From assembly GCA_024516035.1 (NCBI GenBank), contig CM044959.1, positions 37,227,876 to 37,291,875 of the forward strand: DNA of 64,000 nucleotides. The letters run 5' to 3'. Within the stretch, counting starts at the first letter, position 1, and each line of letters starts with the position of its first letter. The notes under the pieces are model-generated. The model was given only the letters and a program-made list of their open reading frames with translations. It was not told where the DNA came from and searched no databases. This stretch comes from Bactericera cockerelli. Its lineage: Eukaryota; Arthropoda; Insecta; Hemiptera; Triozidae. Below, piece after piece: positions 34,396-46,573 of this stretch. A program made the translations under genes and the position numbers.

Positions 34396-37237
34396 CTTAG
34401 TTTAGCTGAATCGTATATCTTTAAAAGTAGACAAGCTAGAGCACAAAGGAAGCAATGAAAAGCCTTTGCTGGGACTTTCAAAACCGCATGAAACATATGC
34501 AAAATAGTGTCTATACTTCACGTAAAAATGCATGCATACGCATACCTATGAATCTACGTAGTACTACAGTACGTTACAAAACCGTCCATTCTAGTCGCCG
34601 CTCCAGACTCATCTTTCTGAAACAGTCTGTGCTTATTTCTACTCCACATGTACGTCTAGATGAAATAAAAACTCAAATCAACACTCATTGAAAATTTTAA
34701 GGACCGTTATCAGTCATGATTTATGTATTTCCAATACGGTCCCTTATCTCATCACTGCTCTCTTATCAATGCTTCCATTGCTTCTATCAATAGCCCAGCA
34801 GCATCATCGAGACATGAGAACTCGGGTTATGAATTTTTAATGAGATTGAGATGAAGATGGGGGAGGAGGGGCGGGGGGGGGGATTATAAAGAAGAATATA
34901 AGCTAGAGCTGATAGTAGGGAAATATTGATTTTTAAATTTAACCTATCTTGTAGAAATTAAGGATCTAGAACAGAAAATTTAGATGCAAAAAAAAAAGAA
35001 AGTTCAAAAATTCCAAGTATCACGTCGAGCTGCTGGCTACTAGCTAAGGTGGGCAAAGACTCAAGTATTATTTCAATTATAGCACTCCATGGAGACCTGT
35101 GATTGGTGGAATGTACCCTCTCGATTTGAGCTTGTAGCTGGCATATTATATCGACTGCCCATTTGTTCGTTACTGGTAAACAACACGACAGGAATTTTAC
35201 CTATACCGTGACTTTGGCTATACGATAAACACAACAACAACAACCACATACAGATCTATAAAAACAACAACATCCGTGCTTCCACTGATAACATGTCGAG
35301 GGAAAACCCAAGATGCGAAGTGAGGAAGTACCACGTACCCGGGCTTATGAATAAATCACATTTTTCAAATCCATTAATTCATTCAGACTTCCTCTCTCGC
35401 TTTCTTTAGTCTTCACTTTTCATCCATTTATAACAAAGTTTTTTTTCGTTCATCTTCCCCAATGCTTACTCGAATATAACGCGCAGGAGTCAAAGACCTT
35501 TGAACGTATGTCTGGGTGCAAAGGAGCGAGAGGAAATTATTCTCCTCTCCAAATTTTTCAACTCCCCAAAGTAGATATTATATGAAGACTTCGCAAAAGA
35601 TGCTCTATCAATGGAACATCAACATTCTCCCCATTAGCTATACTTAAATCTCTGACACAGACTTCAGTAGCTCGCGTGATAAGGCCGCTGGAGGTCGCTG
35701 GTTCGGGTACCAAGTATGGCAAATAATTGGAAAGCTTAGTTTGAGTAAAAGTGATATCGTGATGGTGATAAGCGCAAATGTGGTCAGCAGTTGATTATTC
35801 TTTATTCAAGCTCTACAATAAAGATGAACATTAATTTTATTAAACATTGAATACCTATACGAACTTAAAAATCAAATACATACATAATTATCTGGTATGT
35901 TGTTTTCTACAGTAACATTAGCCCCAAAGTGCGGGATTCAAATCATAAAAGCTCAGATAGGAGCGTCAGCCAGACAACTCAGACACATTGCGGTAGACTC
36001 CGACTATGAAATGGAAAGTTCAGACAACTCACAGTACATTACTCCTCACTCGTTACAATCATTATCATAATGTACCTACAAGTAAATATCCTAATCCTTA
36101 CCCGTTACATACCGATGTATGTAAATATATTACTAATCCCAGACACAACATATAAGGTTAATACCGTTTTAAGTTAAATATTACAGAAATACTGAAAAAA
36201 ACATTCCGAGGAATTTTGATTTAATATTAAAAGATATTTGAGTATTTCATCAAAGAGAATTTAATGAAATCTGTGTAACACGGTCAGTGTTTCCAAAAGT
36301 TACAGCTCTACTGACAGCTCAGTGGTACCTAAGTGTTTGCTGCTGAAGCTCTCTGATGTTCAAAAAATAGGGCTGAAAGTGTGCAAAATTTTGACAAGCA
36401 TGGATAATTGTCTGAATTTTCGAGACAGGTGAGAAGTGTTGCATGACTACAGAAATAGTGAAGCAATTGGCGAAACAACTATTGCGTGCACTACGGGTCA
36501 GATCGTCAAATAATGAAGTGGTCCATAAGAGGATACATGTTGAGAACAACTGGCTGGATGAAATCTGTTAATTGAAGATAATCTACTACTTTCTGGAATA
36601 GGCTGGCATTAGAACTCTCGGTACCTCTCAACATTTACCATACTCCATACTGCAACAGTAGAAATTAGAATGCTTTTCTTTCTACCACTGCACTGTTATG
36701 TTTCTACCATAATGATCGATGTCCGTTTTAAATTAAAAATTCTTTGAACGCTTAAAATTTCTTATTTCACCTGATGTTTATTTAGGTACCAGAAGCGTCC
36801 AATTATTAGACATTAATTTGTAAAATGTATTCATTAAACATTTAGATCTTAGTAACTGACCTTCTCTGTTCCTACACAGTAGAGATACATCATCTAATAT
36901 AATGTATAGGCGAACCTGGATATAATATCCCGGTTTCTCTTGAATCGTTATCATCTTTCACATGCAATTTTTAAACTTTTTTGTTGGGGCTTTAGGATAG
37001 TAATAATATAAAAAACATGTTGGAAAATTTCACAAATTTCTTAATGGACTATCAAAACTTAAGCTCCTTATCACAAAACATACATTAACAGTTTAACACA
37101 TACAACCATAGGAACCAGGTTAATTCAGTAAGTTGTTCAAAAGTGATTAAAACAAAGAGAAAACAAAACGTCAATAAATATTTTAAAACATAAAAAAATC
37201 TTAAATTCTTAGTCTATCTTCTATTTGATGTATTTAA
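34396..37237. other. no recognisable gene; SINE A copy at 35661-35790
   Basis: 35661-35790 is a diverged family A SINE ('tagctcgcgtgataaggccg', 'gctggttcgggtacc'). 35050-35160 contains a fragment of the small hairpin repeat also seen at 41518 ('cctgtgattggtggaatg'). A G run lies at 34873-34882. The 76-codon minus frame at 36319-36549 resembles nothing I know. Confidence 0.4.
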
Positions 37238-37388
37238 CACTTAGACGACCGGCATGGTTTTTCGTGAATTCTCTTGTGGGACCGGCGATAATGCGGCTAT
37301 ACCGACCCCGTGTACCACCGGTGGTACACCCGGTCCATTCCGTACGAACGTGCGTGTACCACCGGTGGTACACCCGGTCGTCTAAGTG
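37238..37388. mobile_element. TTAA-flanked MITE (piggyBac-like), with duplicated palindrome
   Basis: TTAA at 37234-37237 and 37389-37392 flanks CACTTAGACGACCGG and its exact complement. The 151-bp element is much richer in GC and CpG than its surroundings. It contains two copies of the perfect palindrome GTGTACCACCGGTGGTACAC, each followed by CCGGTC. Confidence 0.85.
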
Positions 37389-37392
37389 TTAA

Positions 37393-37794
37393 AATTCAAG
37401 TGTTAAGAGATGATGCTGTTGTTAAACTCAATAAAATGATAAGGTTAAAACAATCAACTTTAAGCTTGTACAATTAAAAAAATCTTTTATTTATTGAATA
37501 GGTATCACAAATAATACCACTGAGGATTTTGGTTTATAAATACTTTACGAAATTATACTTCTAGGATATTAAATATTAGGATTAAGGTAATCCTTCATAA
37601 AATTAATAGTACAGTACTTTCTTAAACCTTTCTATTTCTATCTTCAGAATCATCATGCATTACATACTAATTACCAAAGTAATATTTTTAGACAGGACCT
37701 TTTGGGTGAATAACTTTAATAAAAAAAACGAATTTTACAAATTACTTAAAAATAAAGAAATTTTATGTTGTTTTAATTTCATTAGGTACCTAAG
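37393..37794. other. no recognisable feature
   Basis: AT-rich DNA without an exon, inverted ends or SINE head. Confidence 0.4.
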
Positions 37795-38055
37795 TAGTGT
37801 AGTCATTGTGGCCAAGAGAGTGACCTGGGTTTGATCCCCAGTGGGACATGATTTTTTCTTCTCTGTACAAAAGTTCAGTGTCCACTCATATCTCATGAGG
37901 AAAAATGAGTAGCTGCTTAGCATCCAATTTCGCAACCAATTTCGGAATTACATCAAAGATATTGAGATATGGGAAATTCCTATAAGTCTGCTCTATCCAT
38001 AGACATTGTGATGTAATAACACAAAGAAACACATTTATAATTATAATTTCATTAG
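37795..38055 (+). repeat. SINE family B
   Basis: The B box GGGTTTGATCCCC and 'agtgggacatga' are followed by 'gtgtccactcatatctcatg' and 'aaaatgagtagctgctt', and the tail is 'tgatgtaataacacaaagaa'. Confidence 0.65.
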
Positions 38056-39390
38056 GTACACACAAGATGGGATTAACTTTGGGTGAGAAAGAAGATGAAG
38101 ATTATGGATAACTCACAAACCACCATGTATAATGTAGTCAATATTATTTATCTTTCAGTGTTCAGTCTCAATATTGTTCCAATGAATCTATCAAAGTGGG
38201 GAGGGGGATGTTAAGCATGTTTCTTTTATGCCAAATTATCCTAATGATTCTAATGAAAACAATATTGAGGAGGAATTTATTAACACTGTAAACATAGCAA
38301 ATCAGGGATGGTCAATATAGTATCAATAACTCCACCCATGAGAGAGAAAGAAAACAGATTTAACTCAAAATCTGATGTTGTTGTTGTAGTGGCAAAACCT
38401 ATGCCAAGTTTCTTGTCCTAGAAGCTAGTTTAATATAAATTATACCTTAGGGCAAGAGCTTTGTATATTTGTCAATTGTAATTTTGTAAATCATAAATAA
38501 ATTTAAAAAGGTGTGATAGTCCTTAATCGGGTTAATGAATAATAGCTCAGAAAATGGAGTATGGTTCCTTTGCAAGCATTTTAGGACCATTGTCCAGCTA
38601 TTCCCAGCTCATTTCGGCCCACATTTGATACATGAATTCTTTATATGGCCAACCTTTGCCTGTTGAAACCTTTTGACTCCATCAGCAGCTTGCTAGGAAA
38701 ATCTGATACAGTCAGTCAGTCATATTACCCAGTCAGTCAAAAAAAAAAAAAAAATACTGTACCTACTTTTTTCAGCAAATTTTGCCACCCCTGCACTGAC
38801 AGAAACCATAATACACTAGCTAGACTGCTTAATGAGATCAGTATTTTATGTCTGCACTCTGTTAACTTTATCTTCTCAATAAAGAAATAGTGCTTCAAAT
38901 TAGGGCCATGCTTCAAATTATATGTTTCATGCCTCCTACACAAATGTGTAAATACTTAATTTATTATTTCCATACAGTGTGTTCCAAAATTTCAAGCCAA
39001 CAGTGGGAATTAGCAAATAGGAATACCAATCACTTGTGGGCTTAAATGAATGAATAATACTAAAGCACAGATTATTACTATACATTTGTTACTACATGGT
39101 AACTACAACAGTATAGTAACAATCTCCATTTTAAAGTCATTCAACAATTTGGGCCTTACAGCTTATGATTTTCTGATTACTACGTACACAGTGTCTCTTT
39201 TTCATACTCAAAACCTACTCAAGTTTATTGGTGTTTTTTAAAGGTTCTTGTAATGTAAAAAAAATAAAATTAGAGGGGCAGATTTTGTGGCATAAAACCA
39301 TCCATGCAATTTGAAATTACCTCATGTTTTGGTCTAAATATATTTAAGTAAGAAGGTATTACATTATTTTCATTAATACAAATATTTTTC
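38056..39390. other. no recognisable gene
   Basis: Likely intronic. An A run lies at 38739-38753. A lone 'tacagtgtgttccaaaattt' at 38977 resembles the end of a mariner-type element, but no partner end was found. Confidence 0.35.
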
Positions 39391-39547
39391 TTTCAGGGCT
39401 GAATTATGGAACATGATTAGATTATTTATGTGGACACTACCACTTAACTCAGCCTATAGTGCACTGAGATTAGTTGAAATTCTCACTAATGTGTTAAGGG
39501 ATAGTGTCCACTTAGATAAATCAAATCATGTTTGATAATTCTGCCCT
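39391..39547. mobile_element. MITE related to the element at 1578-1722
   Basis: The left part AGGGCTGAATTATGGAACATG and right part (complement) AGGGCAGAATTATCAAACATG are inverted. An inner inverted pair, GTGGACACTA.../...TAGTGTCCAC, strengthens the fold. The flanks do not show a clear duplication. Confidence 0.65.
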
Positions 39548-40380
39548 ATATCTCTATAACATCAGTAAAACTAGGTGATAGAAGACATTGGCTTTACCCT
39601 ATACTGACTGAAATATCACATACCATTTAAGTACACATATTATTAACCTTATCTAAGTTAGACCAGGGAAAGCTATCATGAGGATGGAAATTTGAGTGAT
39701 GATCACCCAGCAAGAGCAGACATGACTGAATGTTACTTTATGTCAGTGATATGAATGGGTGTACCAACTTAATTTGATATTAACACTGGCTTAGTGCTAA
39801 CTTATTTGGACATAATAATTAAAGAGTGTTTGAGCCAAGCATGAATAAAAATAATTATTTTTTAAATACATGTAGGTTGGTAGTGTATGAGTAAAGTAAT
39901 TCAGTCAGTGGTTAATAGTTAAATTTAAATATGTTATACCATAAAATTCATTAATAAGATTTGAGCAATTCTTTATCATCAGTGGGAAGTATTTTGAAAA
40001 AATATTGATCAAAAAGAATAACTGGAGTTGGTAAAATTCATGGTAAGAATTTAAAAAAATGCAATTTTTTCCCATCACCTTCTGACATGATTTAGATTCT
40101 GTCCTGAATCCCATGTAAGAAGTCTGATATAGTTGCCCATTCAGTTCAGAGGAAAGAATCTGGAACAACATTCCACAAATGCCTACATCCTACTTGTCTT
40201 GTTCTTTACTCTCATTATTTCTGGACTTTTCATGTTTTGAACTAGTAGATAGAATCATAATGAACCTCACTAGAAGCTACCTATAATGTCCTACCCATGT
40301 TGCTTACGAAAAACACTCTTAGCACAGAATTTATTACTGTTGAGACATGCTTGAACGAAAAGAATGCAAGGGGCCCTTAC
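39548..40380. other. presumed first coding intron of fax (start), no other feature
   Basis: The minus-strand donor GTAAG at 40380-40376 opens an intron running leftward. I could not recognise a following fax exon here or anywhere further left, which suggests a first coding intron of more than 40 kb or exons that I missed. Confidence 0.45.
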
Positions 40381-40668
40381 CTCGTATTTCAAGCCAGCAA
40401 GCCGTAGCCAAGTTTCAACTTTCAAGCAGTAGGGGGATATTGAGGGGATGACTGGGGTGCGGGAAAACTGGTATAGATAGATCACATCCTTTTCGAAATT
40501 AACTTTGTGGGCCGTCACCTTCGGCGGGGCAGGTTCTGTGACAGCAGGGGCTGCGGTTTCCTCTTTCTTTTCTGCTTCTTTTTCCTTTGAGTCGGATTTT
40601 GTATCTATAACGGCTTCCTCTTTGACTTCCTTTGTTTCGTCCACGACTTTTGTGTCTTCGTTGGTCAT
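40381..40668 (-). CDS. fax: failed axon connections (fax), first coding exon
   Basis: Fax is a metaxin/GST-like protein with a role in axon development in Drosophila. This exon encodes 96 residues. Residues 1 to about 52 are an acidic, lysine/glutamate-rich leader. From about 57 comes the conserved entry to the GST-N/thioredoxin-like fold: NFEKDVIYLYQFSRTP, the SPYC block (78-81) and KVETWLRLAGLKYE. I chose ATG 40668-40666 because it has A at -3; the in-frame codon five residues upstream is TTG. The exon stops at 40381 on a GAG followed by a GTAAGG donor, in phase 0. Open frame beyond 40381 (to 40291) is intron read-through. The identification rests on remembered family sequence and is strong; later exons were not found. 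Confidence 0.9.
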
Positions 40669-40910
40669 TGTGAAGTTTGTCAATTAAAATTAAAAAATAT
40701 AAACGGAATAACAGACACCAACAATTACAGCACGATTAAAAACACTTAATTCACTACAAAAAATAAATTAAACAAGAACGAAATTTTAAATTGATTCTCA
40801 CGACAAACACAACCAATCGAAGAGACCATCAGCGCGTAACCGGCAGTTTGGATTTCTTCGAGATGGCGTCTTCTACTGAAGTCAAGTTCGCGCAGGCGCA
40901 CTGAAAATGA
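40669..40910 (-). promoter_or_regulatory. fax: fax 5' leader and probable core promoter
   Basis: Upstream of the fax start, 40850-40910 is CpG-containing in an AT-rich region. It holds ATGGCG (40863-40868, YY1-like), an NRF1-like CGCGCAGGCGCA (40889-40900, one mismatch to the usual palindrome) and a nearby CCAAT (40812-40816). No TATA box is placed convincingly. The start site is probably in 40820-40870 but cannot be fixed by eye. Confidence 0.45.
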
Positions 40911-41404
40911 CCAGAATATATTTTTCTAGAGAAGATTTTTGACTTGTTTCTCCACCACACCCTTGAATAATTCAAATTCCGCGGTAAAATATTTACACGT
41001 GCTTTTTCTCAAGGAGGTAGAAAAGAAGAGGATTCCGTTAAGGATACATTTTGAATTTTTGAACGGCCCACGATTTTCATAATTTCTCGGCACAATCATT
41101 TCCTGTAAGACAACAGAACTAGCTTAATTCCTGCACTTTGTCGTTATTAGTGTTTTTTATTACCTGTAGTTTACCTTTCGAAAGTAGTCATATATTCTTT
41201 TTATTAGGTACCTACACATTAGGTCCAATCATAGACATTACCGTTATGGTCAGAGGCGTACCCAGCTGTCAATTTTGGGGGTTTAAAGTTTCAATAAAAA
41301 TCAACGAATAACAAGGGAGGTAGAGAATTAATCGGGGTTTTCAAAATGATATACAGACAAAACTTATAATTACACCAGAAGAAGTTATATTTATTTACCA
41401 ATTT
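40911..41404. other. no recognisable gene; hAT-MITE-like fragment
   Basis: 41251-41280 reads CAGAGGCGTACCCAGCTG, resembling the ends of the small hAT MITEs at 57271 and 58560, but I found no matching right end. Confidence 0.35.
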
Positions 41405-41680
41405 CCGGATCTCGGTAGATCTGTCGTTTGGACAGTCGACTCATAACCTAGAGGTCAATAGTTCGAGTCCCAAGCATGGCAAATTTCAGGGCTGGGGCGA
41501 GACTACATGCTGACTACTAGCTCATCAGAGCGGGCAAGAACTTTCCACCAATTACGGGACACCATGATCTCTGTGATTGGTGGAAAGTCCTTGCCGGCTT
41601 TGAGCTAATACCATTATATTTTTTTATTATTATGTTTAGTAAAGTTGGTTTGAATAATTGAGTCATGACCTAGTTTTGTG
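41405..41680 (+). repeat. SINE family A split by a hairpin repeat
   Basis: Head at 41410-41487 (GTTCGAGTCCCAAGC...); the body resumes at 41635 with TTTAGTAAAGTTGGTTTGAA. Between them is a hairpin (41518-41607) with arms 'gggcaagaactttccaccaat' and 'attggtggaaagtccttgcc'. The hairpin family is the one tandemly repeated at 60150-60380. Confidence 0.7.
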
Positions 41681-42309
41681 TAGGTACCATGATAATATCA
41701 GTAATATGTAGGTATGTACATTAAAAAGGAAAATAATATAATTAAGGGATCAAGCAAGTCAGTCAGAGTTTAATGAACCCATCGGAATTTCCTAAATTCC
41801 CTCAGCATTATCAAAACAGGGTATCAATAGGTATTTAAAATTGGAATGTGCGTATGTAAGCATTTCACAAATTATTACTCATTATGTATTTCTATAGTCT
41901 ACAAATTATAAGTTCGGACACTACCGTTACCATGTTCCTTTTATCTCAATTTTCTCACTTCTATGTTCCTTTTCTCTAATCTTATGCGTTAGAGACTATA
42001 GGTACTTAAGTAATACTAAAGTATGATGTAAAAAATAATAATCACTCAGAAATACTCGGATAATGTCATGAGGGGAGTGGGAGGAGGCAGAATTCCGGAA
42101 ATATTTCCAACTCCATTAACCATCAATTGTAAATGTTTGTTTTAGTATTGTTTATTGATTAAAAACAGAACTCTGTTTGTACATTAATAATACCTATAGG
42201 TACAATAAATATATATGTAATCAGCCATTTAAAAACGAAAAGTAGTACATAGTAGTAGCAGTAGTAGTAGTAGAGTATTAGTAAGCTCTTATTGAAATTT
42301 ATTTGCATG
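41681..42309. other. no recognisable gene
   Basis: AT-rich, with a short imperfect AGT microsatellite at 42241-42275. Confidence 0.4.
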
Positions 42310-42630
42310 AATTCAGGAATTAATAATAATAATAAATGTGTTTCTTTGTGTTATTAATGTTATTATATCACAATTTTAGTGGGTAGCGCAGAATAATTTG
42401 ACTTTTCCATATCTTTAATATCCCAATACGTATCTTATTTTTGCCCATAATTCCGCCACTGGTCGCTGTTAACATTAAAGCAGCAACTCATTTTTCCTCA
42501 CGAGGTATGAGTGGACCCCGAACACCCAAGTACAGAGCAGGAAAAATTCTGCCACACTGGGGATCGAACCCAGGTCACCAAGCGTGCACCAAGCGCGTAA
42601 CTCACTCGGCACGGTGACTACTGAATTCAG
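42310..42630 (-). repeat. SINE family B, reversed, near full length
   Basis: The complement has the head 'gtagtcaccgtgccgagtg', the B box 'gggttcgatccccag', 'ggggtccactcatacctcg', 'ggcggaattatgggcaaaa' and the tail 'ataacattaataacacaaag'. It closely parallels 50935-51205. Confidence 0.75.
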
Positions 42631-43740
42631 AATTATTTCCCGAAGCAATCTTTATCATCCAAACATGATTTTTTTAAGAAATTTAATAGAGATTAACCTC
42701 TTGCTTTAGTAAATAGCGCTTCTCAAGGTAGTATTTTAAGGGTAGTATATTTAAAAAAAAAATACAAAAGCGAACACAATACTTCCGTTTTTTATAAGAA
42801 TTTCTCGAAGTAAAATAGTCAAGAATATTAGTAATTTGAGAATTTGAGAGGAACTGACCTGCCCATGTACACTTGTACATGCTTCCAGCAAATGGAGGGT
42901 AAAAGCCCCGGCGTCAGTTGAAAACGACGACGTTAAACGAAAAATGAAAACATAATAATGTAGAGTTTTACATTAATTTGTTTCCGTCGGTCAACCTTAG
43001 CTAATTAGTGCATTAATGATATTAATGTTAAATTGATACTTGGTTCTTTTAGGAAGGAATTTTTGTTTCTAATCATGAAAGAAGATCACAACCAATCAGC
43101 TGACTGAATCAAAATAATGTTGTACCACCAATACTGTTTGTTTCCGGTTTCCAGAATTGACAGGAGTCGTTCATTTCATAGGCTCCCACTTAGGAGATAC
43201 TAGATATTAATTTAAAGAAATAGCCCTATAAACGCCGCCGAATTATTCAAGACAAAACAATACGGAATCTTTTTGTTAAGTATAGACTTGCTTCCTTTTT
43301 TACCTTTTGTTAGATAAAGGCAATTGAGGAATTGATACCATTTCCGTGTTACACATTACTAATTAAATATTGTAACTGTAAATAATTATTTACAGTCGCT
43401 TCCTTCCATAACCAAATTTCATGTTAGGTACTTGGAAAACACAAGCGACAAAAGACATTCCTTGAAATCTCGAAAACAAACCTTGTGTATTCAGAGATTT
43501 GAACCTTGTGACTATTGTGTAGAAAACAAGCGTTTCTAGAATCAAGTCTCATGAACTAAAAATACATGATTGAATTATAGGTACATATAAAAACGAACAG
43601 AAATATTTTTGACGTTACTCATCCTAACGATCACTTTTTGGAGCCAAAAACACACTTAATTTTCATAATTTTTACAATAAAATTCATTCATTCAGAATTG
43701 TTTCACAACAGTTTATTCAAACACGTGTTATTCGTAGTCC
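42631..43740. other. no gene; repeat fragments
   Basis: 42752-42830 matches the right end of the 48623-49320 repeat ('cgaacacaatacttccg', 'atttctcgaagtaaaa'). 42880-42955 is the 3' part of SINE E ('aaatggagggtaaaagccc'). The rest is AT-rich. Confidence 0.45.
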
Positions 43741-43741
43741 C

Positions 43742-43788
<47 letters not shown>
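43741..43788. repeat. (TC)n microsatellite
   Basis: Nearly uninterrupted CT dinucleotides, with two TCC interruptions. Confidence 0.95.
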
Positions 43789-43790
<2 letters not shown>

Positions 43791-43977
43791 ATGAAGACAC
43801 AAGGAAAAAATCATCCCATGAACAGGATTCCAACGAATCCTAATGAAACACAGAGATAGCACACCAGGTTAGGCATGGCCAGATTTACTGGGCAGACACA
43901 CTTTTCAGTAAGGAAGGCTTTATCAAATTAAAAAGAAGGCTCCATCATATTTTTTTAGCAGGCGGATCACTTTTGAG

Positions 43978-44630
43978 ATCCGGGACATTCAGTAGCAACG
44001 CATTGCCTTGAATCAAGGGATCCGAGACATTCAGTAGCAACGTCTTGGCTTGAATCAAGTGATCCGAGACATTCAGTAGCAACGTCTTGGCTTGAATCAA
44101 GGGATCGGAGACATTCAGTAGCACCGTTTTGGCTTGAATCAAGGGATCCGAGACATTCAGTAGCACCGTCTTGGCTTGAATCAAGGGATCCGAGACATTC
44201 AGTAGCAACGTCTTGGCTTGAATCAAGGGATCCGATACATTCAGTAGCAACGTCTTGGCTTGAATCAAGGGATCCCAGACATTCAGTAGCACCGTCTTGG
44301 CTTGAATCAAGGGATCCGATACATTCAGTAGCAACGTCTTGGCTTGAATCAAGGGATCCGAGACATTTAGTAGCAACGTCTTGGCTTGAATCAAGGAATC
44401 CGAGACATTCAGTAGCAACGTCTTGGCTTGAATCAAGGGATCCGAGACATTCAGTAGCACCGTCTTGGCTTGAATCAAGGGATCCGAGGAATTCAGTAGC
44501 AACGTCTTGGCTTGAATCAAGGGATTCGAGACATTCAGTAGCAAAGTCTTGGCTTGAATCAAGGGTTCCGAGACACTCAGAAGCAACGTCTTGATATGTA
44601 TCAAGGAATCCGAGATATTCAGTAATTCAG
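43978..44630. repeat. 42-bp minisatellite, about 15 units, open on the minus strand
   Basis: The unit contains CAGTAGCAACGTCTTGGCTT then GAATCAAGGGATCCGAGACA. About 15 copies run in register with scattered single-base variants (CAACG/CACCG, GATCCG/GATCGG). Because 42 is a multiple of 3, the minus strand stays open for 219 codons (43945-44604) as a 14-residue repeat, LLLNVSDPLIQAKT. The frame starts inside a decayed edge unit. No splice sites, flanking domain or promoter support a protein, so I call it a minisatellite. Amphipathic beta-like repeats of this kind could be a real exon, but I think that unlikely. Confidence 0.9.
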
Positions 44631-45159
44631 TAGCTTATCCTCTCTCACCGGATATGACTGGTGTAATTAATCAAATAAAGACCCAAGTGAGTAGCGATTA
44701 GGAGCAAGTAGGTTCTTCACTTTCAATGAAACTTGTGGCAGGCCCGGACCTAGCTTATGGCCGGGTTGAGATCATGATGGCGAGAAGTGCAAATTGGGCT
44801 AGAATTTTCCACTAATCACAGGAGTTTTTAGTCCTTGAGCTAGGAGTGGGCGAGGACAGTAATAATAAATGTTTGAAAGCGACATATATTTTTTTTTCAA
44901 GATGAGTGTTGCGCAGCCTTTTTTCATTCTAAATAAATAGAAAGTATTGTTTTCGGTCGGTTTTTTCAAAATTGAGGCTTTTTCGAATTTACTAGATAAA
45001 CTATAGTATTTCCTGATTTTTCATTTCAAAGCCATCATGAAACAGCAGCTGCTGTAGAAGCTACGTAGCTTGCCCATCCCGTAGTATGCCTCTGATGGGC
45101 GAGAAGTCCCATTTAGGTGCTGCTGTGGGTCAACACGGATATCCTTTTATTTATTTATT
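44631..45159 (-). repeat. SINE family G fragment, reversed, in otherwise plain DNA
   Basis: The complement of 45040-45159 contains 'gtgttgacccacagcagcac' and 'gggacttctcgcccatcag', and the complement of 44890-44930 contains 'ggctgcgcaacactcatctt'. Both match 49985-50260. The part left of 44890 shows a small hairpin-repeat fragment ('ttttccactaatcacaggag'). Confidence 0.5.
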
Positions 45160-45989
45160 TCGTTTTTTTTTTTTTTTTTTCTTCGTTTTGTTGTACTTGC
45201 AAATTGAGAGAATCAATAATAAATATCTTGAATGTGAAAATGGGTCTTATCTATGTACTATCCGCCTGTAAGAAAAATGAACAAAAACTTTTTAATTCCG
45301 AGGTACCGATAGAGGATAGAGAATGGGTAAAATAGGTAAGCTGGCAGTTTGAATGAATGTAATCTGGAAAGAAGTATTTTTTTACAGGTGAAATATTTCA
45401 TCAAAAGATGTAAGTGTTGGTTGGGCCTAAATCAAGTGATAAGTTGGAAAGACAACATATTCCTTCACCTCAGGAGTGTGGGCTCGGCCCTGGTGGTGCC
45501 ATACTGACCGCGAACATCCTGGAATGAATGAGCCCTATTTATACAGTTACTGTATGAATTCAGGGCCTTTTGTGGATGGAATATTGGTCTGATCTTGGTG
45601 GTCATGAGTTTAATATCTATTTTAATGTGTCTACATTTCTACAGTCTACACAATTATGTAAAAAAAAAAACACTGGAATGTTTGGGTTTTTTTAAATAGA
45701 CTGATCATAATTATATGTATGTCTAATCTATGTATAGGCTGGGCTGACCATCACGCTATACATATAGCATATAGGTCATTACTATTAAAACATAGTTGTG
45801 TGCATTTGTACATAGGTACTCGTACTTAGAATAAAATCCATTAATCACTTTTAATGTGAATTTCTACGGTCGAAGAACATTTGTTTCTCTCATTAGATCT
45901 TTAAAAGTTTACTCACTCCTCTTGTTGTCAAATTAAAAAAAAATGGCCGGTCCCAGATATGAATAGTAAATTGGATTGGTGCAATCCCA
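45160..45989. other. no recognisable gene
   Basis: T run at 45165-45180, and AT-rich DNA with short open frames only. Confidence 0.4.
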
Positions 45990-46130
45990 GAGTTATTTTT
46001 TTTAGGATTTGAACCCCACTTTCAACTGCATGGTCCTACCACCACGGGGGTTTTACCCTCTATTTACTGAATACTGACAAACCAGCTACAAATAAACCTC
46101 ACCCCCAGCCTGAGTGGGTTGGAAAGTAAA
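45990..46130 (-). repeat. SINE family E, reversed partial copy
   Basis: The complement includes 'ccaacccactcaggctgggg' and 'gagggtaaaacccccgtgg', as in the copy at 23858. Confidence 0.6.
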
Positions 46131-46573
46131 AATTCTAATATATCTTTTTCGGCTTTCCTTGTTTTTAATCAGTTTGTCTGTCAGTTGATAATTTCCGATA
46201 ACTCTTACTCCTGTTGTTTTGTTTGGCATCGCGCATCAATATTCAACTCTTGGCTCACAAGACCCGCGGCATGTAAACAATGCTTGGAATGCGATGGGCC
46301 GCACTTATCTATACTTCCGCACCCTCCATCTGTCTTATTGTTATCATAACAGAGAGGTTTATAATGAGAGAACATCACACTGATAACGTTTCAATAGATT
46401 TATACAGGATGCCGCAAAGGGAAGTACCGTGATGTTATACTGTGTCGAACAGTAGAAAAGATACTTGATTGCCTTTATCGGAATTATGGAAACCTGTTGT
46501 ACGGACGGGTTCAAGCCCAGTAGCCAAGCCGACCATTTGGACTTTTCAGATTTATGATTTTTAACTTTTAGAT

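Noticed and set aside
36319..36549. 76-codon minus frame as a possible fax exon
   Set aside because: No resemblance to the GST-like region of Fax and no splice sites at the expected phase.
40291..40380. Extension of the fax frame past LKYE
   Set aside because: It follows a consensus GTAAGG donor and loses family similarity, so it is intron read-through.
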